A stretch of 64,000 nucleotides of DNA from Trebonia sp963734665 (GCA_963734665.1 CAVTIR010000013.1:1302001-1366000), one strand, 5' to 3'; shown: positions 16,256 to 24,341, counted from the first letter of the stretch. Notes: a model not told the origin generated them from the letters alone. Program-made: numbers and translations.

Positions 16256-16630
16256 ATGACCGGGGACGCCTGCCAGGCATACGTGTCCGACTGCCACGTG
16301 CGCGCCGCAGCTGAACTGATAAGCCACGCATGGGACCCCGTGGTTCTCTCAGCCCTGCGGCTGGGGCCGACGCGGCGCAGCGAGCTCCTGCCCCGCATCG
16401 CCGGCATAAGCGACAAGGTCCTGACGGAATCCCTCCGGCGCCTGGCATCGCGCGGCCTGGTCACGAGAGCACCCGACGGCGGGCCCGCCCGGAAGCGCGG
16501 CAGTGCGGTCTACCAGCTGTCCCCGCTGGGCGAGTCCTTCGCCAGCGGCCCGCTCGCCCACCTGGCCCAGTGGGCCGCCGACAACCAGGACGATCTCGCC
16601 GGCCTGCCTCCCCGCGACACCCGCGCATGA
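16256..16630 (+). CDS. HxlR-family winged-helix regulator
   Basis: A 124-residue single-domain regulator. The winged helix shows the HxlR order: AAAELISHAWDPVVLSALRL, GPTRRSELLPRIAGISDKVL, TESLRRLASRGLVTR and YQLSPLGESFASGPLAHLAQW. A cysteine near the N-terminus (CQAYVSDCHVR) lies where redox- or aldehyde-sensing HxlR members (HypR/YodB type) have their sensor Cys. It is divergent from the reductase at 15500-16165 and likely represses it. Confidence 0.85.
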   Translation: MTGDACQAYVSDCHVRAAAELISHAWDPVVLSALRLGPTRRSELLPRIAGISDKVLTESLRRLASRGLVTRAPDGGPARKRGSAVYQLSPLGESFASGPLAHLAQWAADNQDDLAGLPPRDTRA

Positions 16631-16770
16631 CATCGGCGTCACGCGACCGCAGCCAGGCGCGGCAGAGCGGCTCATGCTGGTGGCAGAAGCAGGCAGAAGC
16701 AGCCAGATGGCTCAAGTTCGATGGCGATGGCTCAGGCCCGCTGGCGAAGGACACTCATCCCGGCACCCGG

Positions 16771-16813
16771 CAAAACTGCGAAAGTCGAGGGTTCAAGTCC
16801 CTGGCGGCGCACC
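16771..16813 (+). other. Possible 3' end of a tRNA gene (relic)
   Basis: CGAGGGTTCAAGTCCCTGG has the T-arm pattern (GTTCAAGTCC loop and stem), followed by GCGGCGCACC, which could be an acceptor strand. There is no matching 5' half upstream and the anticodon arm does not pair well. It lies directly before an inverted-repeat-bounded remnant and is at best a tRNA scar left by an integration event. Confidence 0.3.
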
Positions 16814-16814
16814 C

Positions 16815-17482
16815 GTGAGGTCTTCACGTTTCGGTGAGGCCTAGTTTCACGTTTGGGTCTGACATTGCGGCGCGCACCCTGGTGGCTGCCGTGTCGTGTG
16901 CGGTTCGTGTTCGCTTGGCTGCCTTCTGCTGGCACTGGCTGGTTTGCGGGCGTGCTGCCGCCGTCTGCGTGCGGTGCCTGGCTGCTGGCGTGGTGGTGTG
17001 CCCGCGGGGTTTAGGGCGGGCTGGTGGCGGTCAGTGCCGCGAGGGTCTTGCGGCGGCGGCGCCGGGTTTTCGGGGGCTGGCCCTTGGCGGCGCGGCGCTG
17101 GTTTTCCTCCTGCCGGGCGTTCCATGCGGTCAGAACCCGCTGGTTGCGCACGGCGAGCAGGCACGTGGTGAACAGCATGAGGGGCGCGAGGCTCATCAGG
17201 CGGCACCAGCCGCGGGCGATGTCGCTGGCGGCGGGGTCCTTGACGGTGGCGAAGCCGCGCTCGGCGCCGGTGCGGCGGGCGTAAGACCGGCGGTGGGCCT
17301 GCTCGCCGAACTCCAGGACCTCACCCTCGAAATCATCGAGGCAGACAGCCGCCAGGATCCGTAAACCCCGCCGGACCGGACCCCTGACCTCCGGAAAATG
17401 TGGCCGGAGCCCGCTTAACCTGTGGGCAGCACCCCAGCCACGCCTCATTTGCGCAGGTCAGCCATAAACGTGAAGACCTCAC
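16815..17482 (-). mobile_element. Small inverted-repeat-bounded remnant carrying a transposase tail
   Basis: GTGAGGTCTTCACGTTT at 16815-16831 recurs as its exact reverse complement at 17466-17482 (17 of 17 bases). The 668-bp interval holds only the C-terminal portion of a transposase-like protein on the minus strand. The arrangement fits an internally deleted IS that still has both ends. It sits against the tRNA-like scar on its left. Confidence 0.6.
17011..17330 (-). pseudogene. Transposase C-terminal fragment
   Basis: The minus-strand frame contains RTGAERGFATVKDPAASDIA, then RGWCRLMSLAPLMLFTTCLL and AVRNQRVLTAWNARQEENQR, ending in a very basic tail (KTRRRRRKTLAALTATS). This resembles the C-terminal end of a class of actinobacterial transposases (RSFs.iKDPas.di.RGWCRLMg..pL) that is often found near tRNA genes. 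The N-terminal catalytic portion is missing; the frame before residue 65 looks unnatural. Confidence 0.5.
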
Positions 17483-18320
17483 CCGTTCTGACCTGGGGTT
17501 TTACGACTCCAGGTCATTTTTTCGTGTCCGTTTTGTCCCCTTGGTTGCTCCGTGGTTGCTCGCGCGCACGGACCCAGCAATCCGGGTTTGTCAAAAACGG
17601 GCCGCCCGGCGCCTGATGCGGGGGCATTTGCCCCGGATTCGCGCCGCCAAGCCCGGCCGGCGCCGCCCCGGGCTCACTAGACCAATGGTCTAGACCTTCC
17701 GCGCTGGCACCGGGAGCGTGCCCGGAGTCCCCCATGCCGATGTAGTCACGCTCAGTGAGACCTGCTGGTAAACGGCACTCGCATGGCGGATCCGCCGGTG
17801 GCACTGACGCCCCAGACCGGCCAGTGGCCTGCCAGGGATGCGCGGGACAGCGCCATGTGCTTCCGGGGGGTGTCGGCTGCCGCCCGCGGCCGAAGCGCGG
17901 CTAATCCGCTGGGCACTTCCGTCTGCCCGAGCTTCAGTGCGACGCTCGGGCTCCGCACGGGCCGCAGCGGCAGCACGCGGCGGATATTGGCGTGCCCGGC
18001 AAGCCGGGGCAAGCGCGGCACAGCCGGGCCGGGTGCCCGGACCCGGCGGGATTCCCGGCGCCGGGTACGGTCGTTCCGCACGGGGGCTGTGTGCGCCCGG
18101 GACGGCCCACGGCCGGACGCCGCCGCCGGCGGGCTGCCGGGGCGACGCTAGCGGGGAGCGCTCGCAGGCGCAGGTTCCAGGCAGTTTCGTGCCGTTGCAG
18201 AAGGCAGTACAGGGCCGGTCCCGGTAATTCGGGCTGCGCCTTTCCATGCCTGGCCGACGCCTGGCGAGACGGCAGCGGGAGCGCCGTGATTACCGGCGGC
18301 CGACCGAGTGCGTGATTATC
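17483..18320. other. Gene-poor stretch with repeated motifs
   Basis: About 840 bases without a frame I would accept. It holds three short motifs that recur near 21.0-21.5 kb: TGGTTGCTCCGTGGTTGCTC (17542-17561, compare 21088-21107), ATGGTCTAGACCT (17685-17697) and ATATTGGCGTGCCCGG (17984-17999, compare 21004-21019). The shared motifs suggest that both stretches derive from the same kind of element end or regulatory region. Confidence 0.45.
17684..17698. promoter_or_regulatory. DasR/HutC-like operator motif (GGTCTAGACC)
   Basis: AATGGTCTAGACCTT contains the 10-bp palindrome GGTCTAGACC, the core of GntR/HutC-subfamily sites such as the streptomycete DasR element (aCTGGTCTAGACCAcT). No gene start lies close on either side, so it may be an orphan. 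The same core appears at 21066-21075 and 21457-21466, and one mismatch away at 21434. Confidence 0.4.
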
Positions 18321-18890
18321 TCAGGTGCCTGATGTCGTCAATACCTCGAACGCGACCCCTGACGCGTTGATCCGGATCCCTTGGTACGAGTCAAAGCCGT
18401 CAGTGTCCACGGCATCTTTACTACAGCAGCCGTCCGGCTGCTGCACCCGCCTCTCCCCTCTCGGGTGTGCGGCAATAGGCCTAGAAGAACTGGCCCTGGG
18501 CGGGATATTGCATTTTGCCGTGCGGCCCGCCGCTTTCACCAGGGCCGCGAGGTCACTGAACTGAGGCATCTCGTCTGCGGCGCGGATGAGACGGAAGAAC
18601 ACCTGCGCGGTGACCTCCACGTCGGCGCCAGCTCTGTGGCGGTCAGCCGACCGCCTGATGGAGAAATGCGCCAGCAGGGTGTCGAGCTTGTAGTTCGGCA
18701 GGCCCGGGACGACTTGGCTGGCGAGCGGGATCGTGTCGATGAAGTCCTTGCGGGCCAGCGCCGGGCAGTGCTCGCGCTGGTTTTAGATGATGCCAGCCTC
18801 GGTAGCGGCGTGCCGGGCCACCAGCAGGTACGGGCCTGCGGGGGGCTGGATAGCCACCAGGGGGCTGGCCACGGTAAGCGCTTCCTCGCC
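18321..18890 (-). pseudogene. DnaQ-like 3'-5' exonuclease with in-frame stop
   Basis: The minus strand encodes AIQPPAGPYLLVARHAATEA, then GII-stop, then NQREHCPALARKDFIDTIPL, ASQVVPGLPNYKLDTLLAHF and RHRAGADVEVTAQVFFRLIR. The last segment carries the Exo III motif (H-x-A-x-x-D) of the DEDDh family. The TAA replaces a codon expected to be read through in the same frame, and the N-terminal DxE motif is absent, so the gene is dead. The C-terminal 90 residues are of unknown kind. Confidence 0.6.
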
Positions 18891-19045
18891 AACCTGTCTA
18901 TCGCAGTGGCCCAGCGATCCGGGATGTCTTCGGTTCGCTGTACGAAGCAGCGCTCCCGCCCTCTCCCTTAGGCCCGTTTACTGACCGTTACCGGCGTATC
19001 GTGTGCCGCTCGAATATTGAGTTATGTAGCCTGAGCTGGGGTAAC

Positions 19046-20217
19046 GCGGCATGGTGGTATTCGTTAATCATTCCCGCGACGACGGGTTTTCGGCGCACGG
19101 ATCGCAGATCAGCCACGTCCCGGACAGGCTGCGCCTCCCTATCCGGGGGCCGCTGCTGCCGGGATTGATGCGGTCTGTCCGTTGTAATGGATCACGTACT
19201 CGCCGAGCACCTGGGCCAAGTGTCGTTCGCCGAGGATCAAGATCTGGTCGAGGAGCTCGCGGCGGAGGGTCCCGTTGACGCGCTCGCAGATGGCATTCAT
19301 CCGCGGCGTCTTCGGCAAGGTGGTGATGATCCGCAGTCCCTCGGATCTGAACACCTCGCCGAACGCGGTGGCGAAGACCGGTTCGCGGTCGTGAATCAGG
19401 AACCGCAAGGCGCCGAGGCGGTCCCCCAGGTCCATGGCCAGGTTCCGGGCCTGCTGCGCCGCCCACGCCCCGGTCGGCCGCGCGGTCACCCGGCCACGTG
19501 CAGCCTCCGGGTGCCGTGCTCGATGAACACCAGCACGTACAGCCGCTGGAGCAGCACCGTCTCGACGACCAGGAAGTCACAGGCGATGATGGCGTGCGCC
19601 TGGGCGGTGAGGAACTGCCGCCAGGTCGGCCCGGCCCGCCGCGGCGCGGGATCGACGCCGGCCGCGTGCAGGATCTCCCACACCGTGGACGCCGCGATCG
19701 TGTACCCGAGCCGCGCCAACTCCCCTTGGATTCTCCGGTGGCCCCAGGCCGGGTTCTCCCGCGCCATCCGGACGATCAGCGCCTGGACCGAGGTCCCGGT
19801 GGACGGTCGTCCCGGTCGGCGCCGGCTGGCGTAGTCCCACTTGCGGGCGACGAGGTCACGGTGCCAGCGCAAGATCGTGGCCGGGGTGACCGGAAAGACC
19901 TCCGGCCACCGGCAGCGGCTCACCAGCCGCGACAACGCCGCAAGCCACAGCCGGTCAGCATGATCCCACCGCAGGCGACCACCGAGCTGACGGCGCAGCA
20001 ACTGGTTCTCGTGCCGCAGCACCAGCAACTCCACGTGCTTGGACAGGTCAGAGCGGACCAGCACCCCCAGCAGGCAGAACAAGCACCTCACCAACCGGTA
20101 GACGAGCGACAGCAGCACCCCGAGATGGTGCCAGCCACCGTACTGATCCCGCAGCAAAAACCCCAGCTCACACCACGAGACCGAGTTTCCGAGCGGGACA
20201 GGGCTATCGGTACTCAC
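19046..20217 (-). pseudogene. IS3/IS481-like transposase broken by two frameshifts
   Basis: Reading from 20217, the N-terminal half (LSKHVELLVLRHENQLLRRQ, FPVTPATILRWHRDLVARKW, ARENPAWGHRRIQGELARLG) and the first catalytic Asp (AIIACDFLVVE) are intact to RRLHVAG near 19489, where one G is missing. The next frame continues VTARPTGAWAAQQARNLAMD, IHDREPVFATAFGEV and RMNAICERVNGTLRRELLDQ (second Asp and Glu). A further shift near 19185 leads to HQSRQQRPPDREAQPVRDVA and the terminal INEYHHAA at about 19046. All catalytic residues exist but in different frames. Confidence 0.8.
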
Positions 20218-20235
20218 AGGCTCGTACCCCGCAGC

Positions 20236-20263
20236 TTGCCAGCCAGCTTTATTTGACTATAAT
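20236..20263 (+). promoter_or_regulatory. Sigma70-type promoter of the toxin-antitoxin operon
   Basis: TTGCCA (20236-20241) and a perfect TATAAT (20258-20263) are 16 bases apart. The antitoxin ATG at 20271 is 7 bases after the -10 box, so the transcript would be leaderless. This is the best consensus promoter in the window. Confidence 0.65.
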
Positions 20264-20270
20264 TCAGGTC

Positions 20271-20567
20271 ATGACGATGATAATTCCTCTGGCGGACGCC
20301 AAGGCCCGGCTGTCTGCGGTGCTTGACGACGTGCGGGATACGCACGACCGCGTCGTGATCACCCGCAACGGCCGCCCTGAGGCCGTGATCATCTCCGTGT
20401 CGGATCTGGAAACCATAGAAGAGACCCTCGATCTGCTGTCCACGCCCGGCGCGGTTGACGAGATCCGTACCGCGGAGGCTGAGATCGCACGCGGCGAGGC
20501 CATCGGCGCCGACGAACTGCGGCGCCTGATGGCCGAGCGCGTCCGGAATGAGCGCGACGCCGGGTGA
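20271..20567 (+). CDS. YefM/Phd-family antitoxin
   Basis: A 98-residue antitoxin from ATG 20271 (MTMIIPLADAKARLSAVLDD). The Phd/YefM DNA-binding fold is evident: LADAKARLSAVLDDVRDTHD, RVVITRNGRPEAVIISVSDL and a helical C-terminal toxin-binding tail. It neutralises the toxin coded directly downstream (GTG overlapping its TGA) and should repress the operon. An earlier in-frame ATG at 20253 would sit inside the promoter and is unlikely. Confidence 0.9.
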   Translation: MTMIIPLADAKARLSAVLDDVRDTHDRVVITRNGRPEAVIISVSDLETIEETLDLLSTPGAVDEIRTAEAEIARGEAIGADELRRLMAERVRNERDAG

Positions 20568-20854
20568 GCGATGAGGCATACGCCCTGTCGCTGGCCCCGG
20601 CCGCCAGGCGCGTCCTCGTCGAGGGACCGCCACGCGGACTGCCGGTAGCGGTCGCGGCGGCGGTGACCGCGTTCCTGACCGGCGCGCTACTAGAGAATCC
20701 GCACCGGGTGGGTAAACCGCTCGCCCGTGAACTGGCCGGGTACCACTCGGCGCGGCGTGGCGCGTACCGGGTGGTCTACCGGATCGACGAGCCCGCCCGG
20801 ACCGTCCACGTCGTGCGCATCGACCATCGCGCTGACGTGTACCGAACACGCTAG
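20564..20854 (+). CDS. RelE/ParE-superfamily toxin
   Basis: A 96-residue protein from GTG 20564, overlapping the antitoxin stop by 4 bases. The RelE-type end YHSARRGAYRVVYRIDEPAR and TVHVVRIDHRADVYR is complete, including the R-Y-R/V-x-Y and H-R-x-D-V-Y motifs that form the mRNA-interferase core in RelE relatives. The mid-section is Ala-rich (RGLPVAVAAAVTAFLTGALL). It would inhibit translation by mRNA cleavage when free of antitoxin. The pair sits beside the right-hand tRNA-Lys repeat and may have stabilised an integrated element. Confidence 0.88.
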   Translation: MSDEAYALSLAPAARRVLVEGPPRGLPVAVAAAVTAFLTGALLENPHRVGKPLARELAGYHSARRGAYRVVYRIDEPARTVHVVRIDHRADVYRTR

Positions 20855-21063
20855 TCCCGGCGGCACGGAGCGTGGGACAGGAGCCGAGGTGAGTGCGGCG
20901 GTCCGCTCCCTGGAAGGTACCTCGCCAGGTCAAATTCGGGCGCTGCCAGCGAGGATCACGGATCGTGTCGGCCGCTTCCGCCGGACTCGGGCACGGCTAA
21001 CACATATTGGCGTGCCCGGGCACCTATACCTTCGCCGACCATGGCCCAGACACCCTCGGCGCA

Positions 21064-21078
21064 GTGGTCTAGACCTAC
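21064..21078. promoter_or_regulatory. DasR/HutC-like operator motif
   Basis: GTGGTCTAGACCTAC carries the palindromic core GGTCTAGACC. It lies 210 bases downstream of the toxin gene and 20 bases before the TTTGCTCC repeat. No start codon is near, so its role is unclear. Confidence 0.35.
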
Positions 21079-21240
21079 GCGCACCGATGTTTGCTCCATG
21101 TTTGCTCGGATGTCTTGGTACGCGTCGGCAGCACCCGGCATCCGCCGAGCGGCGCCGATACGGGCGGCCGGACAAAATGGCAGCTCCCGGCACGCGCTAG
21201 CATAATTAAGCACCAGTTCAAAGAGAAAATACGAACAAAT

Positions 21241-21263
21241 CAGCGGACTCTTAATCCGCGGGT
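21241..21263 (+). repeat. Direct repeat of the tRNA-Lys relic (possible right attachment site)
   Basis: CGGACTCTTAATCCGCGG and flanking bases (23 in all) are identical to 12263-12285. They span the anticodon stem-loop of a tRNA-Lys(CTT). Neither side continues into a tRNA. The two copies are 8978 bp apart in the same orientation and bracket a gene set rich in mobile DNA. Confidence 0.55.
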
Positions 21264-21431
21264 CCGGCAGGCCCGATCCGCCAGCTGCCCGCAGGCGCGG
21301 GTAGGCATCTGCGCGCCGGTGCATTCATGGCTCCCCGCGCTCCCCGGCCACCGTCAGCCAGCGCTCCCGGTTCTATTTGACTACAAGTGGGCAACGCCAC
21401 CCCGTCCTGAACCGGTATACGGTCGCCCCTG

Positions 21432-21469
21432 ACTGGTCTAAACCTATACCAGAATTGGTCTAGACCTAT
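21432..21469. promoter_or_regulatory. Pair of GGTCTAGACC-like sites
   Basis: ACTGGTCTAAACCTAT (21432-21447) and ATTGGTCTAGACCTAT (21454-21469) are two near-identical 16-mers 22 bases apart, each with the HutC/DasR-like core. Such spacing (two helical turns) suggests cooperative binding of a dimeric GntR-type regulator. The nearest gene end is the acyl-CoA dehydrogenase stop at 21625. Confidence 0.4.
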
Positions 21470-21556
21470 AGGCCACAGGTATCAGCACGGATTCAGCACG
21501 CTGTCCGGAAACGACGGGAAACAACCGGCATCAACCCGACAATAGGGACATGAGAA

Positions 21557-21588
21557 CGGGCCGCCCGACTCCAGAGTCGGGCGGCCCG
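21557..21588. terminator. Strong hairpin terminator after the acyl-CoA dehydrogenase gene
   Basis: CGGGCCGCCCGACT and its exact reverse complement are separated by CCAG: 14-bp GC-rich arms with a 4-base loop. It lies 37 bases beyond the minus-strand stop at 21625. There is no long T run, as is usual in actinomycetes. It also separates the mobile region from the ordered chromosome. Confidence 0.75.
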
Positions 21589-21624
21589 CCTTCCGTCCAC
21601 CAAACGGCAACACCGCAGGTCAGA

Positions 21625-22869
21625 CTACCTGACGTCCAGCCCGGTGACGGCGCGCCCGATAATCATCCGCTGGATTTCTGACGTGCCCTCGAAGATGGTG
21701 AAGATCTTCGCGTCGCGGTGCCAGCGTTCGACCGGGTACTCGCGCGTGTAGCCGTTGCCGCCGAGGATCTGGATCGCCTGCTCGGTTACCCGGACGGCCG
21801 TCTCGCTGGCGACCAGCTTGGACATCGAGCCCTCGGCGCGGGTGAACGGCTTGCCCTGACGGGCCATCCACGCCGCGCGCCAGGCCAGCAGCCGGGCGGC
21901 GTCGACGGAGGCCGCCATGTCGGCGAGCTGGAACGCGACGCCCTGGTTGCTCCCGATCGGCTTCCCGAACTGCACGCGCGTCCGCGCGTACTCCGTCGCG
22001 AACTCGACGGCGGCGCGGCCGACGCCGACGGCCATGGCGGCGACCAGCGGACGGGACGTCTCGAATGTCTTCATCGCGGCCTGCTCGCCCCCGCGCCCGC
22101 CCTCACGCACCCGTGCGAGGCGGCGGTCCAGCTTCTCCTTGCCGCCGACAAGGCAGCTGCCGGGAACCCGGACCTCATCCAGGACGACCTCGGCGGTGTG
22201 CGAGGCGCGGATGCCGTGCTTCTTGAACTTCTGCCCCTGGGACAGCCCCTTGGTGCCGGGCGGCACGATGAAGCTCGCCTGACCACGCGAGCCGAGCGAC
22301 GGGTCGACCGAGGCGACGACCACGTGCACGTTCGCGATCCCGCCGTTGGTCGCCCAGGTCTTGACGCCGTTGATGACCCATTCGTCGCCCGCCTCGTCGT
22401 ACACGGCGCGGGTGCGGATCGCGGCGACGTCGCTGCCCGCGTCGGGCTCGGAGGAGCAGAACGCGCCGAGCTTGACGTCGCTCGCGTCGCCGAACATCTG
22501 CGGGCACCACTCGCCGATCTGCTCGGGCGTCCCGTTCGCCACCACCGCCGCGGCCGCGAGGGTCGATCCCACCAGGGACAGCCCGATCCCGGCGTCGCCC
22601 CAGAACAGCTCCTCGTAGGCGACCGCGCTGCCAAGCCCTGACGCCTCGAAGAACTGGGTGGCGAAGAAGTCGAGGGAGTACAGCCCGATCTTCGCCGCCT
22701 CCTGGAGGATCGGCCAGGGCGTCTGCTCACGCTCGTCCCACTCGGCCGCGGCAGGCCGGATCACGTCGGCCGCGAACTCATGCACCCAGTCGCGCATCTC
22801 GCGCAGGTCACTGCTCAGCTCCAGGGAGAACCCCGGCGTCGGCTCACTCATGTTACCGAACAGTAACAT
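21625..22869 (-). CDS. Acyl-CoA dehydrogenase
   Basis: A 414-residue flavoprotein with the full family layout: N-terminal helical domain, FCSSEPDAGSDVAAIRTRAV (substrate/FAD signature), WVINGVKTWATNGGIA, and the C-terminal QFGKPIGSNQGVAFQLADMA, QILGGNGYTREYPVERWHRD and IFEGTSEIQRMIIGRAVTG. The usual catalytic Glu position is in the YTREYPVERW or FEGTSE region. It oxidises an acyl-CoA to the 2-enoyl-CoA; chain type cannot be told. Two starts are possible, ATG 22869 (AGGAGA two bases upstream) or ATG 22851; a palindrome covers both, so a repressor would block transcription and initiation. Confidence 0.9.
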   Translation of the reverse strand: MLLFGNMSEPTPGFSLELSSDLREMRDWVHEFAADVIRPAAAEWDEREQTPWPILQEAAKIGLYSLDFFATQFFEASGLGSAVAYEELFWGDAGIGLSLVGSTLAAAAVVANGTPEQIGEWCPQMFGDASDVKLGAFCSSEPDAGSDVAAIRTRAVYDEAGDEWVINGVKTWATNGGIANVHVVVASVDPSLGSRGQASFIVPPGTKGLSQGQKFKKHGIRASHTAEVVLDEVRVPGSCLVGGKEKLDRRLARVREGGRGGEQAAMKTFETSRPLVAAMAVGVGRAAVEFATEYARTRVQFGKPIGSNQGVAFQLADMAASVDAARLLAWRAAWMARQGKPFTRAEGSMSKLVASETAVRVTEQAIQILGGNGYTREYPVERWHRDAKIFTIFEGTSEIQRMIIGRAVTGLDVR

Positions 22870-22870
22870 G
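22849..22870. promoter_or_regulatory. Operator candidate over the acyl-CoA dehydrogenase start
   Basis: CATGTTAC-CGAACA-GTAACATG: perfect 8-bp arms with a 6-bp spacer, covering both candidate ATG codons of the dehydrogenase. TetR-type repressors of fatty-acid genes often bind such sites. The TetR and GntR regulators 0.8-2.3 kb away are candidates, though the TetR has its own different operators. Confidence 0.55.
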
Positions 22871-23131
22871 TTCTCCTGCCACCGCGAAACTAGAACCGGG
22901 AGTATTCACAAGAAATTCTCCCGAACGATTGCGGGCTCCCGCTCATCCGCACGCACTCGCCAAGGAGAGCTGACATCGCTCGTTCTGAATCACCTGTTCT
23001 CTCCTTCAGCCGGAGCGCTGGGCCGGGGAGGACCTAGGACCCGGGACTGGCGGACCTCTGGTACTGGCGGGGAGCGCCCCGCGACGCATACTGAAGGTAG
23101 CCGTTCTGGACAGGCGATGCGGGAGGTCACT

Positions 23132-23569
23132 ATGAGGAAGCTGGCAACTGACCGGGCAGGGGCCGAGATCCTTCATCTCGGAGACTGCTTCCCGCTGCTT
23201 GAGTCAGTGCCGGTGGGACGGATCGGGTTCCTCGCGGGCGGCGAGGTAGTAATCCTTCCGGTGAACTTCCTGGTAGACGGGCAGGACATCGTGTTCAGGA
23301 CGGGGGCCGGGTCCAAGCTGTCCGCCGCCGAGGTCGGGCACTACGTCGGGTTTGAGGCCGACTCCTATGACCCCGCGACGGAGACCGGCTGGTCGGTCGT
23401 CGTCAACGGGCTCGCGGAGATCGCTGACGACGACGAGGAGTCAGCACGACTGGACACGCTCGGGCTGTCGACGTGGGGCGGGGAAGCATCCGACCGGGTG
23501 TGGGTGCGGATCCGGCCGTCGTCGATCACCGGGCGGCGCATCCCTGGTGCCGCGGCTGAAGTGCAGTGA
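23132..23569 (+). CDS. Pyridoxamine 5'-phosphate oxidase-like flavin-binding protein
   Basis: A 145-residue split-barrel protein. The ATG at 23132 follows GGGAGG by 8 bases. The sequence LLESVPVGRIGFLAGGEVVI, LPVNFLVDGQDIVFRTGAGS, KLSAAEVGHYVGFEADSYD and GWSVVVNGLAEIADDDEE is typical of the PNPOx-like/Rv1155-type family, which bind FMN, F420 or heme. The substrate is unknown. The gene is alone between a divergent dehydrogenase and a convergent GntR gene. Confidence 0.85.
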   Translation: MRKLATDRAGAEILHLGDCFPLLESVPVGRIGFLAGGEVVILPVNFLVDGQDIVFRTGAGSKLSAAEVGHYVGFEADSYDPATETGWSVVVNGLAEIADDDEESARLDTLGLSTWGGEASDRVWVRIRPSSITGRRIPGAAAEVQ

Positions 23570-23611
23570 AAGGCGCGACCCGGGGTCTGCGGGTCGTTCC
23601 ACCCACGGCTG

Positions 23612-24250
23612 TTACCTAGGGGGCTCCCGGGTGGCACGGTAGGCCTCCACGGTCTGCAGCTTGTGCCAGCGGGCGTACCGTTCCACCTCGGCGAGGTCGC
23701 CGGCTTCTAGCAGCTCGATGAGGCGCGCGTGCTCACCGGTGGCCGCCTTGGAGCGCTCGGGCAGGTAGGCGAACATCGTGTCGCGGATACGGTCAAGGCG
23801 CTGGTTGGTCTGCTCAAGCAGCTCAAGCAGGTAGCCGTTGGCGCAGCGAGCGATGATCGCGGCGTGCAGCCTTCTGTTGAGGCGGCTGAACCTGGCCGCG
23901 TCGCCCTCGGCCGCCACCTGCTCCATCTCGTCGGCGAGCCTCTTGATCTTGGTCAGGTCCGACGGCTTCAGGTGCGCGGCGGCGTCGGCGGTGGCGGCGC
24001 CTTCGAGGATCGCCACCGCGATCATCTGCTGTTCCCATGCGGTGGCGTCGACTGGGGCGACGATCGCGCCCACGTTCGGCTGGAACTTCACCCAGCCCTC
24101 GGCCTCGAGGCGGCGCAGTGCCTCGCGGACCGGGATGGCGCTGACGCCGAGTTCCCTGGCGAGCCCGTCAATGTTCAGCCGTTCCTGCGGTGCGAACGCA
24201 CCGGAATGAATCCGGTCCCGCAGAACCGTGTACGTCCGCTCCTGCTTGTT
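23612..24250 (-). CDS. GntR/FadR-subfamily transcriptional regulator
   Basis: From GTG 24250 (VNKQERTYTVLRDRIHSGAF) the protein has 212 residues: a winged helix (LNIDGLARELGVSAIPVREA, LRRLEAEGWVKFQPNVGAIV) and an all-helical FCD ligand-binding domain. In the FCD part the metal-binding residues look present (LNRRLHAAIIARCANGYLLE, ATGEHARLIELLEAGD). Such regulators sense organic acids or acyl-CoA. Upstream ATGs in the same frame lack a ribosome site. It may control the dehydrogenase or PNPOx-like gene nearby; no site was identified. Confidence 0.85.
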   Translation of the reverse strand, partial: NKQERTYTVLRDRIHSGAFAPQERLNIDGLARELGVSAIPVREALRRLEAEGWVKFQPNVGAIVAPVDATAWEQQMIAVAILEGAATADAAAHLKPSDLTKIKRLADEMEQVAAEGDAARFSRLNRRLHAAIIARCANGYLLELLEQTNQRLDRIRDTMFAYLPERSKAATGEHARLIELLEAGDLAEVERYARWHKLQTVEAYRATREPPR

Positions 24251-24341
24251 CACACTTCGAGCGTAGCGGCGCGCGTCCTCCTTGTAGTACTGCTGTGACG
24301 GACCTCGACGCGATTGACCGGGGTCCACCTCAGTCCGCAGG

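Larger units (their letters stand above)
20855..21556. other. Gene-free stretch with repeated motifs and a tRNA-Lys repeat
   Basis: About 700 bases without a credible gene. It contains ATATTGGCGTGCCCGG (21004), GTGGTCTAGACCTAC (21064), TGTTTGCTCCATGTTTGCTC (21088), the tRNA-Lys-derived repeat (21241-21263) and two more GGTCTAGACC-like sites (21432, 21454). It looks like the end of a former integrated element. Confidence 0.5.
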
